A DNA stretch of 22,623 nucleotides from CAZHOV01 sp964534315 (GTDB lineage: Bacteria > Bacteroidota > Bacteroidia > Chitinophagales > Saprospiraceae). Position numbers and translations under genes: made by a program. Location of the stretch: NCBI GenBank assembly GCA_964534315.1, contig CAZHOV010000093.1, positions 1-22,623 of the forward strand, read 5' to 3'. Position 1 is the first letter of the stretch. The number at the start of each line of letters is the position of its first letter. Of the stretch, positions 1 to 7,226 are shown one piece after another. The notes below the pieces were generated by a model. That model was given only the letters and a program-made list of their open reading frames with translations, was not told where the DNA came from and ran no database searches.

Positions 1-30
1 TTGGATTAACTAATTTTAAACTTTTTTTGG

Positions 31-43
31 TCGGCTACGCCGA
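31..43. repeat. short palindrome at left edge
   Basis: TCGGC-TAC-GCCGA forms a 5-bp stem, extendable with a one-base bulge through flanking GG/CC. It lies just beyond the stop codon of the minus-strand gene that follows. It resembles the small palindromes found in the other intergenic gaps of the window. It could act as a weak 3' hairpin, but no T tract follows it in the gene's direction. Confidence 0.4.
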
Positions 44-56
44 ACCTCACGTTAAC

Positions 57-1394
57 TTAACAACTCGACCAATGTAAAAAAACTTTATTATTCATTACTC
101 TGAGGAGATAAATTCCAGAAGTCAGTCCCTCCAAGCTTACTTGTCCATTTGCGGAGTTTAAGGTTTCTTGTCGAATTAAATTACCCTTGATGTCCAAAAT
201 TTGTATTTCTAAGAAGCCTTGTCCACCATTAGGGAGTTTAATTTTAACGAAATTGGTTGCAGGATTAGGGGAAATCTTTATTTTTTTGATCAAAGTTTCT
301 TTTACAGAGGATGTGAATCCTTCCCAACGATAAACTCCACCTTGATCAGAATCAATAATTTTACCTGCTCCAAAACCTATGTTAGGAGAGAGAAATTCCA
401 TCCCGTAGAGATTGGCGTCGGAGAAAAAAGCATTCCAGTTCTCCCCTTCATCGTAGGTAATTGCCATATTAGCAGAATTAGCATTAGGTGAACCATCATG
501 TACTAGATAAGTACCGATGGATTGGGGGACATATTCAATTTGTGTGATTGGACTTGTAAATGGTGTATTTATTTGTATCCAATTTAGTCCTCCATCATTG
601 GTCTGATATAACCGGTTTGGAGTTATGGTGGAAAGGAGACCGTTGTGGCCATCTCGAAATGCAAGTGAGGCGACATTTTCATTTGCCCCAACGACAGTAA
701 CACTAATTGCTTCCCAACTTCGGCCTTTATCGAGAGATTTTAGTATGCGGTTTTTGCTGGTCACCCACCAGATGGTATCTCCTATTACATCATAATAACC
801 TTCTCCAGCATATAGACACATCCCCTCACCGGGCAGTTGAGTGGGCATAGAATCGTTTACGACTCCATTCCAAGAATCACCTCCATCATCAGTCCAATAT
901 ATTGCAATTTGGTCATTGTAATCATCATAACAAGTAGCACCAAAAGCAACTCCTTCATTGGCATTCCAAAAATGCAGAGAACCAGGAGTTTGGTTAAATC
1001 CGGTAAAGCCACTTGTTTGTTCGATCCAAGTGATGCCCCCATCTGTTGTTTTAAAGACTTTTCCAGAGATAGGGTTTAATTCATCTGCTGTAGCAATCCA
1101 GGCCGTAAGGGAGTCAAGGGCAAATACCTGAAATGTGTAAAGGTCACCAGGAATATTAATAGGGCTTGATGTCCAAGTAGCTCCTCCATCTGTACTTTTG
1201 ATAATATACTCCGGAAATTCAAAGGTAACATGATCCCAAGCCGTTCCCCATATCAAATCCTCATTGACTACATGAAGACACCAAATTTTTTTATTTGTTT
1301 CAGGTAATCCATGACCTAAACTTACCCATTGGGCATGAGCGGAAAAATTAATAATAATGAAGAAAGGAATTAGGTGGTAATAAATTTTTCTCAT
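57..1394 (-). CDS. secreted BNR/Asp-box repeat protein with T9SS sorting domain
   Basis: A 445-residue exported protein. Residues 1-21 are a signal peptide (basic start, hydrophobic FFIIINF core, cleavage near AHA-Q). The body carries six Asp-box-like motifs of the form S/T-x-D-x-G-x-x-W (for example STDGGATW near 67, TTDGGITW, TDDGGDSW, SLDKGRSW, TNDGGLNW, TYDEGENW). These are typical of sialidase/YCF48-like beta-propellers. From about residue 365 the chain looks like a type IX secretion type-A sorting domain, with the SPNPATNFVKI and TSGIYLLRV signatures. The protein is therefore expected to cross the outer membrane and be surface-attached or released. No enzymatic residues are evident and the substrate is unknown. 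The last residues (VFLHWSSC) are not the usual basic/hydrophobic ending, and a 7-T run sits at that point, so a small frameshift at the very end is possible. Divergent from the OsmC gene. Confidence 0.88.
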   Translation of the reverse strand: MRKIYYHLIPFFIIINFSAHAQWVSLGHGLPETNKKIWCLHVVNEDLIWGTAWDHVTFEFPEYIIKSTDGGATWTSSPINIPGDLYTFQVFALDSLTAWIATADELNPISGKVFKTTDGGITWIEQTSGFTGFNQTPGSLHFWNANEGVAFGATCYDDYNDQIAIYWTDDGGDSWNGVVNDSMPTQLPGEGMCLYAGEGYYDVIGDTIWWVTSKNRILKSLDKGRSWEAISVTVVGANENVASLAFRDGHNGLLSTITPNRLYQTNDGGLNWIQINTPFTSPITQIEYVPQSIGTYLVHDGSPNANSANMAITYDEGENWNAFFSDANLYGMEFLSPNIGFGAGKIIDSDQGGVYRWEGFTSSVKETLIKKIKISPNPATNFVKIKLPNGGQGFLEIQILDIKGNLIRQETLNSANGQVSLEGLTSGIYLLRVMNNKVFLHWSSC

Positions 1395-1522
1395 TTGGAT
1401 TTGGTTTTAAATATTATGAGGAGATTTATTCTTGAAAAATTACCTCTCCTCAATAGGTAGTGTACTCCACCTGAAATTGTATATTGTGGTCATAATAAAA
1501 ATCTAAAAAACTGATCACCACT

Positions 1523-1951
1523 ATGTCTCAAGTAATCGCCAAAATTGACAACGCTAATTACCGGACGATCCTTTCTAATGGCCGTCATGAAATTATTGCA
1601 GATGAGCCTACTTCTTTAAAAGGTACAAACCTGGGGCCTACACCTTATGAGTTTTTATTGATGTCATTAGGTAGTTGCATCGCTATCACGCTCCGCATGT
1701 ATGCCGATCGAAAAGGATGGGACTTGCAGGAGGCTGAAGTGCACCTTAGTCAAAACAGAGTGCGTGCCAAAGATTGCGAAGATTGTAAAACTAATGAGGG
1801 CTATATCCACGTTATCGAAAAAAAGGTGAAACTGATCGGTGATCTGGATGAAAAACAGCGCAAGCGTTTGATGGAAGTTGCAGATAAGTGTCCGGTAAAT
1901 AAGACGTTATTGAATGAAATCAAAATTACGACGGAAGAGCTGGTAGGATAA
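1523..1951 (+). CDS. OsmC/Ohr-family protein
   Basis: A 142-residue protein of the OsmC-like fold. Two cysteines expected in this family are present: C52 in the MSLGSCIAITLR helix and C123 in DKCPVNKTL. In characterised OsmC/Ohr proteins this pair forms a thiol peroxidase site that reduces organic hydroperoxides with a dithiol donor. The length is typical. An additional CEDC motif at residues 85-88 lies in the loop between the two active cysteines. It could bind metal or form a second disulfide; this is inference. The sequence is closer to the YhfA-like branch than to true Ohr, so peroxidase activity is plausible but not certain. Cytoplasmic: no signal peptide. It stands alone, with no good Shine-Dalgarno site and no recognisable promoter box in the 128-nt gap shared with the divergent T9SS gene. 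Confidence 0.88.
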   Translation: MSQVIAKIDNANYRTILSNGRHEIIADEPTSLKGTNLGPTPYEFLLMSLGSCIAITLRMYADRKGWDLQEAEVHLSQNRVRAKDCEDCKTNEGYIHVIEKKVKLIGDLDEKQRKRLMEVADKCPVNKTLLNEIKITTEELVG

Positions 1952-2317
1952 AAGAATTCTTAAAAATAGGCCCAAAAATATCAGCTTCTGAAACTTATTA
2001 AGAGATTTATCAGGATATCCGGGCATTTCTGGAAAAAAATGCTTATCTTTACATTTAATGATAAGAACTTAGATAACTAAGTTTTAATTAAGAGGATTAT
2101 TCCTCTGCGTATTTCTGCTAACAATCGTAATATTTGACTTGTAGATTTTTTATTTTTTCTCTCCTTTGTGACTGTAAGAATCAAAATTTCCCTGTTAAGT
2201 TTTCTTTTTGTTGGATGTTCTGATTGAACTCATTTCAAAATGATTCAATTCGATGCTGTTGGAATATGTCAATCGGAAACGATTACAGGTAGATTTTTTA
2301 TTATTTAAATTTTTTAT
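1952..2317 (+). promoter_or_regulatory. long structured leader upstream of the RRM gene
   Basis: A 366-nt gap with no credible gene. It holds three hairpins in a row: CTTATC/GATAAG at 2042-2065, AACTTAG-ATAA-CTAAGTT at 2066-2083, and AGAGGA-TTAT-TCCTCT at 2091-2106. Further on is AATCG-GAAA-CGATT at 2271-2284, with a GNRA tetraloop. A 14-bp direct repeat (GTAGATTTTTTATT) occurs at 2141-2154 and 2289-2302. The A/T-rich stretch just before the start codon has no Shine-Dalgarno site, as is common in this phylum. Long leaders are usual for cold-inducible RNA-binding proteins, so a regulatory leader is a reasonable inference. No exact TAnnTTTG promoter box was found; TATCTTTA at 2045-2052 is one base off but overlaps the first hairpin. 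Confidence 0.35.
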
Positions 2318-2563
2318 ATGAATATTTTTGTTGCAAGGCTCGATTATGAAGTAACGAGCGAAGACCTATTAGATACCTTCACACCATATGGAGACGTATC
2401 ATCAGCTAAAGTTATTATGGACAAGTACACTGATCGTTCGAGAGGCTTTGGTTTTGTGGAAATGGATAATGATGACGAGGCTAGAGACGCTATCTCGGAA
2501 TTAAACGATACCGATTTATTCGGACGTACTATTGTGGTTAAAAAAGCAGAGCCACGTAGATAA
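2318..2563 (+). CDS. single-RRM RNA-binding protein
   Basis: An 81-residue protein that is a single RNA recognition motif. RNP2 is IFVARL (residues 3-8) and RNP1 is RGFGFVEM (42-49), with both phenylalanines that stack on RNA bases (F44, F46). The beta-alpha-beta-beta-alpha-beta pattern is complete, and the chain ends right after beta-4 in a short basic tail (KKAEPRR). Small glycine-poor RRM proteins like this are common in Bacteroidota and cyanobacteria, where several are cold- or stress-induced RNA chaperones. The actual RNA targets cannot be read from sequence. It is monocistronic, with a long leader before it and hairpins after it. Confidence 0.93.
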   Translation: MNIFVARLDYEVTSEDLLDTFTPYGDVSSAKVIMDKYTDRSRGFGFVEMDNDDEARDAISELNDTDLFGRTIVVKKAEPRR

Positions 2564-2577
2564 ATTCGATGGAGGCC

Positions 2578-2597
2578 GTCTAAAAAGTCTTTTAGAC
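2578..2597 (+). terminator. hairpin after the RRM gene
   Basis: GTCTAAAA-AGTC-TTTTAGAC is a perfect 8-bp stem with a 4-nt loop, 15 nt after the RRM stop codon. A T-rich tract (TTTTTTATTTT) follows from about 2611. The stem is A/T-rich and the T tract is 13 nt away, so intrinsic termination is plausible but not certain. Confidence 0.45.
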
Positions 2598-2618
2598 TCC
2601 CTCTAAGGAATTTTTTAT

Positions 2619-2679
2619 TTTGGGAGGGCTGTTTTTCTAAAAAAATCAATGATTTTTTTAGAAAAACAGCCCTCCCAAA
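2619..2679. repeat. 61-bp near-perfect palindrome (30-bp arms)
   Basis: Positions 2619-2648 are the exact reverse complement of 2650-2679, with a single central base at 2649. The outer half of each arm is G/C-rich (TTTGGGAGGGCTG) and the inner half is A/T-rich (TTTTTCTAAAAAAATCA). This is longer and more exact than normal terminators, and the G/C-rich part is at the base rather than near the loop. It may be a bidirectional terminator for the RRM gene, or a miniature mobile element. No flanking target-site duplication was recognised. Confidence 0.85.
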
Positions 2680-2743
2680 GAAGAAAGTTTGGTGTATCTA
2701 AACACGAATAGTGTTTTGAAACACCCTCAAAGCTTTAGCAAAG

Positions 2744-2773
2744 AGGCCTGATTCTGGAAACAGAATCAGGCCT
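2744..2773 (+). terminator. 13-bp hairpin with GAAA tetraloop
   Basis: AGGCCTGATTCTG-GAAA-CAGAATCAGGCCT is a perfect 13-bp stem closed by a GNRA tetraloop, followed by TCGCGTTTTGGTTTT. The form suits a rho-independent terminator, but no gene ends just upstream other than the RRM gene 180 nt earlier. The remainder of the 2564-2969 gap holds only a small palindrome (AATTCC-N7-GGAATT at 2839-2857). Confidence 0.5.
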
Positions 2774-2969
2774 TCGCGTTTTGGTTTTGCTTCCTAAGCC
2801 TTTTAGAACCTAAAACAGAATGGGTTTTGCTGAGAACTAATTCCTGCTGAAGGAATTCGGTTAAAGTTGAGTTTGCAAGGGGTTAAAAATTTGTTTTGAG
2901 TCAATAGTTAATCAAAAACAGTGGTAAGAAATTCAAAAAAATTCTTACTATTATTACAAAAAACTCATC

Positions 2970-3873
2970 ATGAAAAACACCTGGCCCAAACTCGACTACA
3001 CCTCCTGGAGCGATACGCTCGATACTCTCCACCAATGGCTGCAGATTGTGGGTAAAATAAGGCTCCGATGCATGCCCTGGCAAAATCATTCCTGGCATAC
3101 GTCGCTTTATGTAACGCCTACCGGATTTTCAACGCAGGCGATGCCTTATGAAGGCGGTATGTTTCAAATAGACTTTGACTTCATCCATCACGAACTATTA
3201 ATCCACTCTACTTTCGGAGCTACTCAACGGGTAAACCTGGCCCCAAAAACAGTAGCTCAATTTTATAAGGAAATCTTTGAGGCGCTGGATAAAATAGATC
3301 TCGATGTCTATATCCACCCCCGGCCCAATGAATTGGAAGATGCCACCCCCCTTTACAAAAAACGTGCATCATAAATCCTACGATGCTGATGCCGTTACCA
3401 ACTTCTGGAAAGCGATGGTCAAGATCAATAATGTTTTTACGGAATTCAGAAGTGGGTTTGTCGGTAAATGCAGCCCTGTACATTTGTTCTGGGGGGCTTT
3501 CGATCTGGCGGTTACCCGCTTTTCGGGCAGGCCTGCACCATTACATCCCGGAGGAATGCCCAATATGCCGCTGGAGGTAATGCAGGAAGCCTATTCGCAA
3601 GAAGTCAGCAGCGCCGGCTTTTGGCCCGGGGCAAAAAGCTTTCCGAAACCGGCTTTTTATTCCTATTGCTATCCAACTCCAGAGGCTTTTAGCAAACAAA
3701 AAGTTCTTCCCGAAGAAGCTTTTTATAGTGAAGAGATGGGGGAATATTTTTTACTCTATGAAGTCGTTCAACAAGCCAGTAACCCGGAAAAAATGTTGAT
3801 GGAATTTTTGCAAACGACCTATGAGGCGGCGGCGGTTACGGGTGATTGGGATAGAGCTATGCTTGAAGTTTAA
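2970..3873 (+). pseudogene. DUF5996 family gene split by a +1 frameshift
   Basis: The first frame (2970-3374) gives the N-terminal part of a DUF5996 protein (WSDTLDTLHQWLQIVGKIRL, NHSWHTSLYVTPTGFST, FDFIHHELLIHS), then ends in ATPLYKKRAS-stop. The +1 frame (open from 3304 to 3873) continues with TPFTKNVHHKSYDADAV, FRSGFVGKCSPVHLFWG, FDLAVTRFSGRPAP, EVSSAGFWPG and FLQTTYEAAAVTGDWDR, the expected C-terminal part. The reading frames join at the C6 run at 3346-3351. Removing one C gives a continuous protein of about 301 residues, the normal length for the family. All conserved blocks are intact on both sides, so the lesion is recent, a sequencing error, or a slippage site. The biochemical role of DUF5996 is unknown to me. 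No membrane or signal segments are seen. Confidence 0.85.
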
Positions 3874-4197
3874 CTCTTTTTGATAAAAATTCAATGACAA
3901 GGGAATCTTACCTCATTTGTTTGTGTTAAAAAAAATATTTAATCCAAGTGACATTTTTAACCCCTTAGGTATATTCAATTGAAGTCGGCTTTATTAAGTA
4001 GTAAGGCAAAAAATTGGTATAAAAAATCTTTTTTAGTTCGGTCATTATTTCCTGCGTTCATTCCAGGTATTCAATCACTTAGTCTATAATGGCCGAACAG
4101 ATTTATTATACAAGTAATTTTGATTTGCCGCTTAAGCCACATAATGTAAGCATTAGCTGGAAACAAATTTATTTTTTACCCCTTAAAACCAATTGTC
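3874..4197. other. 324-nt gap without a supported gene
   Basis: An A/T-rich spacer. The sequence TTTTTAACCCCTTA near 3954 recurs in slightly changed form (TTTTTTACCCCTTA) near 4172, just before the small membrane protein gene. A TAATTTTG box at 4115-4122 matches the Bacteroidota -7 consensus but has no TTG at the right distance upstream. I see no RNA gene or terminator with confidence. Confidence 0.4.
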
Positions 4198-4527
4198 ATG
4201 GCATTAATATTAGTTGTCACGCTGACCGTTATTTCCTTCGGAATGGTGATAAGTTGGTTTACACCACGAAAAGGAAAGAAGAGTGCACCAGATAAAGAAA
4301 ACCCTCAAGAACTGTCTGGAGAAAAGCTCCTTAAATTAATTACGGAGTTGATGGGAAAGAAAGAAGCTCCGCCTGCTAAAAGCAATAGTACGGCCATTAT
4401 TTGGGCATTCCTTTTAGGCGTTTTATTGGCTTATATGCTCTTTTTTTATCTCGATAGAGAAACATCTGAAGTAGCTCCGGAAGATGCTGCAACCATCGAG
4501 TACCTGGATGCTTTTAAGAATAGCTAA
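4198..4527 (+). CDS. small two-helix membrane protein of unknown function
   Basis: A 109-residue protein. Residues 2-21 form a hydrophobic N-terminal helix ending at a basic stretch (PRKGKKS). Residues 22-62 are a charged, lysine/glutamate-rich loop that contains a probable short helix (GEKLLKLITELMG). Residues 66-84 form a second helix (AIIWAFLLGVLLAYMLFFY), followed by an acidic tail (PEDAATIEYLDAF). The likely topology is two membrane passes with the basic loop in the cytoplasm. I recognise no family. It is real rather than a chance frame because composition and topology are coherent and no competing frame makes sense. It precedes the sulfatase by 51 nt on the same strand and could be co-transcribed. 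Confidence 0.62.
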   Translation: MALILVVTLTVISFGMVISWFTPRKGKKSAPDKENPQELSGEKLLKLITELMGKKEAPPAKSNSTAIIWAFLLGVLLAYMLFFYLDRETSEVAPEDAATIEYLDAFKNS

Positions 4528-4578
4528 AACGGACCTTTCAAGGAGAAATACTCAAAGAGTTGACGGTTTAAGGCGAAT

Positions 4579-6219
4579 ATGTTATTTTGGACTGATATGA
4601 TGAAATCTAAAATAACTTTAAGCACATTAGTAGGAGCAGTTGTCCTGCTCCTTTACTCCTGCTACCCCCTGACCATCACCCGCGCTAAATGGCGGATCAA
4701 ATGGGATAAAGACATGCGGGCGGGGAAACAGGCTTATCTGGAAGAACAACCGATCGATACGCTGGATCAACCTCCCAATATTATCATCATTATGGCCGAT
4801 GATCTCGGTAAATATGAAGTCTCTGCTTATGGTGCCGATCATATCTCCACGCCCTATATAGATCAGTTGGGAACAGAAGGGGTACGCTTTACGCAAGGCT
4901 ATGTCACCGCTCCTACCTGCGCGCCTTCCAGAGCTGGGATCATGACGGGTAGGATCCAAAACCGGTTTGGTTTCGAAACTCAGATCATGGAGCACTATCC
5001 AACTAATATGATCGAGTACCTTTCGGGAAAGTATATTGCCGATACCGACGATATGGTACTCAAAGCAAAGCCAGATTTCCCATCCGAATGGCAGGTGCAT
5101 AAACAGGGCATTCCTCCAACCGAAATTCACCTGACCGAAGCCCTGAAAAAATATGGTTATAAAACAGGCATCACCGGAAAATGGCACTTGGGCAAATCCA
5201 ATAAACACCTGCCCATGGCCAGGGGCTTTGATTATCAATATGGATTTTATGGAGCCTTTTCCTGGTATACCCCTCAAAAAGTGATGAGTAAAATAATTAA
5301 TTACGAACACCAATCTTTCAGCGCCCAGCATCAATGGAAAAGTGGCAGGTATGGAGACGGCGCCATCCGGGAAAATGGTAAAACGGTTGAGGAAGATCAA
5401 TACTTGACTTTTGCCATCAGGGATAAAGCAATTAATTTTATTGAACAGCATAAGGAAGACCCATTTTTCCTGTATTGTACCTTTTCGGCCCCACATATAC
5501 CCTTTCAAGCTCCCGTCGATTATTACTGCCGATATAGCCATATCGAAGATGATAATAAACGAGTGTATTATGCCATGATTTCCGCACTAGATGATGCGGT
5601 TGGCGCTATTCATGATCGGCTAAAAGAATTAGGGTTGGAAGAAAATACCCTGATCTTCTTTCTGAGTGATAATGGAGGAGCTTCTTACACAAAAGCTACC
5701 AATAACGGCCCCTTGAAAGGAGGAAAGCTGACGCAGTTTGAAGGGGGCATAAATGTGCCGTTTTTGATGAAATGGAAAGGGAAGATTCCTGAAGGGCTAG
5801 TTTATGAACATCCGGTATTGGCAACGGATATTTTTACTACTGCACTGCTCAATGCCGGAGGCGAATTACCGACCGATCGGGCATATGACGGAGTCGATCT
5901 AATGCCTTTTTTAACCAAGGAAAAAGAGGGACAACCACATGATCAGTTATTCTGGCGCTGCGATCATATTTGGGCAGTTCGGGATGGAGCTTATAAGTTG
6001 ATTTTAAGTACGCGAGACGGGTGGGCGGAATTATACAATATTGAAAAAGACCAGTCGGAGTCCTATAACCTAAAAGCGGAAATGCCGGATTTATATCAGC
6101 GATTGTTGGAACTGCATCAGGACTGGCAGCTAGAAAATCTGCCCGATAAGCCCTTATGGCCTAGGATAATGGATCACCGGTTTATCATTGAGGGGAAGGA
6201 GTATTTGTTTCCGGCTTAG
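4579..6219 (+). CDS. lipoprotein sulfatase (S1 arylsulfatase family)
   Basis: A 546-residue type-I sulfatase. The catalytic signature C-x-P-S-R is at C114-R118 (TCAPSRAGIMTGR); C114 would be converted to formylglycine by an anaerobic-type or FGE maturase not seen in this window. Metal and catalytic motifs are present: MADDLG (D74, D75), GKWHLG (K201, H203), APHIPF (H306), SDNGG (D364, N365) and the K380 region. A hydrophobic stretch followed by LLLYSC gives a lipobox with C28, so the enzyme is probably a lipoprotein facing the periplasm or outside. ATG codons at 4597 and 4600 are equally good starts and give a more typical lipoprotein signal. The substrate is not readable, but Bacteroidota enzymes of this kind usually desulfate algal or host polysaccharides. 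No SusCD pair or glycosidase is adjacent. Confidence 0.93.
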   Translation: MLFWTDMMKSKITLSTLVGAVVLLLYSCYPLTITRAKWRIKWDKDMRAGKQAYLEEQPIDTLDQPPNIIIIMADDLGKYEVSAYGADHISTPYIDQLGTEGVRFTQGYVTAPTCAPSRAGIMTGRIQNRFGFETQIMEHYPTNMIEYLSGKYIADTDDMVLKAKPDFPSEWQVHKQGIPPTEIHLTEALKKYGYKTGITGKWHLGKSNKHLPMARGFDYQYGFYGAFSWYTPQKVMSKIINYEHQSFSAQHQWKSGRYGDGAIRENGKTVEEDQYLTFAIRDKAINFIEQHKEDPFFLYCTFSAPHIPFQAPVDYYCRYSHIEDDNKRVYYAMISALDDAVGAIHDRLKELGLEENTLIFFLSDNGGASYTKATNNGPLKGGKLTQFEGGINVPFLMKWKGKIPEGLVYEHPVLATDIFTTALLNAGGELPTDRAYDGVDLMPFLTKEKEGQPHDQLFWRCDHIWAVRDGAYKLILSTRDGWAELYNIEKDQSESYNLKAEMPDLYQRLLELHQDWQLENLPDKPLWPRIMDHRFIIEGKEYLFPA

Positions 6220-6226
6220 TTAGGTA

Positions 6227-6389
6227 GGTAGAGGCCAGAGGTCTTATCTAGGGGCGTTGCCCCTAGTTATGGGGGTTCATCAGTCTTTCAGACTGATATC
6301 TGATTCTGTCTGAGTTAGGGGGGGTAGAGGCCAGGGGGCTTCTCTAGGGGCGTTGCCCCTAGTTATGGGTTTACAGTCTTTCAGACTGA
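6227..6389. repeat. tandem ~96-bp repeat with two palindromes per unit
   Basis: Two diverged copies, 6227-6297 and 6323-6389, with corresponding positions offset by 94-96 bp. Each begins GGTAGAGGCCAG, then CTAGGGGC-GTT-GCCCCTAG (6248-6266 and 6344-6362), then AGTTATGGG, then CAGTCT-TTC-AGACTG (6281-6295 and 6374-6388). The palindromes are conserved while the spacers differ, which suggests the hairpins are the selected or mobile part. The array starts 8 nt after the sulfatase stop codon. Confidence 0.85.
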
Positions 6390-6403
6390 GAGACCTAGGC
6401 TAC

Positions 6404-6461
6404 GTGAGTGGACGGGGACGTCCACACGAGTAGCAATTGTGTGAGTGGACGTTCACATGAG
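6404..6461. repeat. degenerate direct repeat GTGAGTGGACG
   Basis: GTGAGTGGACG followed by CACRYGAG occurs at 6404-6430 and, shortened, at 6441-6461. The first copy contains the hairpin GTGGACG-GGGA-CGTCCAC (6408-6425), and the second is a decayed form. It continues the repeat-rich spacer between the sulfatase and the beta-barrel gene. The rest of that spacer to 6510 shows nothing else I can name. Confidence 0.6.
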
Positions 6462-6510
6462 CATTGTTTGTTAATGTGGAGGAGGACGTGCATACGGTAA
6501 TTAGGGCCAA

Positions 6511-6593
6511 AAGGCTGAAGGCCTTTGAAACCAAAGCCCCGTCTGAAAGGCGGGGTATAGATGAATCCTATTATTAGAACCCTGGAGGGGTTC
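6511..6593. repeat. three short palindromes before the beta-barrel gene
   Basis: AAGGC-TGAAG-GCCTT (6511-6525), CCCCGTC-TGAAA-GGCGGGG (6537-6555, with one G-T pair) and GAACCC-TGGAG-GGGTTC (6577-6593). The first two have the CTGAAG/CTGAAAG loop seen in other palindromes of the window. They are unrelated in arm sequence. The last one ends 21 nt before the preferred start codon of the next gene. Confidence 0.7.
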
Positions 6594-6614
6594 AATTCCT
6601 TATTTTTTATAAGC

Positions 6615-7220
6615 ATGAAACACCTATTAGCCGTCGTATTTTTGTTATTTTCCTTTTCCATTTGGGCGCAGCAGCCTAAAATGTATTTAAAGGTCTTTGG
6701 CGGGTTTAACGGACATACCTTTGTATATCGTTTGGAGAATGTTGCCGAAGAATTTTTTCCTGGAGGGCAGGGGGGATTTGGGTTCCGGGTTTCTCGTCGT
6801 CAGCTCTTTGCCGAGATTGATTTTTCCTTTGTGCGTTATGGGGCCAACCTTCCGCCGTTACCCAATGATATTTTAAGCATAGACGAGCCCTTTGAGGTAC
6901 AGTTTAATGCATTTGAGCTGCCCTTTAATGTGGGGGTGATTCCCATAAAAAAACCATTGGTAAAGTGGTATGTATTTGCCGGGGTTGCCAACCGGTTTAA
7001 TACCAAAGTCTTTGTGACCTACCAGGAAGAGCGCTACAAATTGCAACCCAGCGATTTTAATATTCCTTTTTACAATATTGGAGCCCGTTTTGGCAGCCAG
7101 GTGGATGTCGCTATGTTTAATTTTGAGCTGAATTATACCTTTTCTCTAAATAGCGCAGGTAGTGAAAATTACCGGACCAATATGCACCAGGTGCAGTTTA
7201 ATGTCGGAATGATTTTTTAA
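6615..7220 (+). CDS. outer-membrane beta-barrel protein (PorT-like)
   Basis: A 201-residue exported protein when started at the ATG at 6615. That start gives a clean signal peptide (MKHLLAVVFLLFSFSIWAQ, cleavage after AQ). An upstream ATG at 6561 would add 18 non-signal residues translated from a palindrome, and I reject it. The mature chain alternates polar and hydrophobic residues with short turns (LKVFGGFNGHTF, GFGFRVSRRQLFAEIDFSF, FNFELNYTFSLN) and ends VQFNVGMIF. A terminal aromatic residue is typical of barrels inserted by the BAM complex. It belongs to the broad outer-membrane beta-barrel domain group of Bacteroidota. Specific function is unknown. Monocistronic. Confidence 0.8.
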   Translation: MKHLLAVVFLLFSFSIWAQQPKMYLKVFGGFNGHTFVYRLENVAEEFFPGGQGGFGFRVSRRQLFAEIDFSFVRYGANLPPLPNDILSIDEPFEVQFNAFELPFNVGVIPIKKPLVKWYVFAGVANRFNTKVFVTYQEERYKLQPSDFNIPFYNIGARFGSQVDVAMFNFELNYTFSLNSAGSENYRTNMHQVQFNVGMIF

Positions 7221-7226
7221 AAAAAC

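Noticed and set aside
4089..4295. 68-codon plus-strand frame overlapping the small membrane protein
   Set aside because: The product has no coherent structure and conflicts with the better supported frame at 4198-4527.
4627..5541. 304-codon open frame on the minus strand
   Set aside because: It lies wholly antisense to the sulfatase, whose catalytic motifs run through the same DNA. The translation shows no coherent domain.
6561..6614. Upstream ATG for the beta-barrel gene
   Set aside because: It would put 18 residues encoded partly by a palindrome ahead of a perfect signal peptide that starts at 6615.
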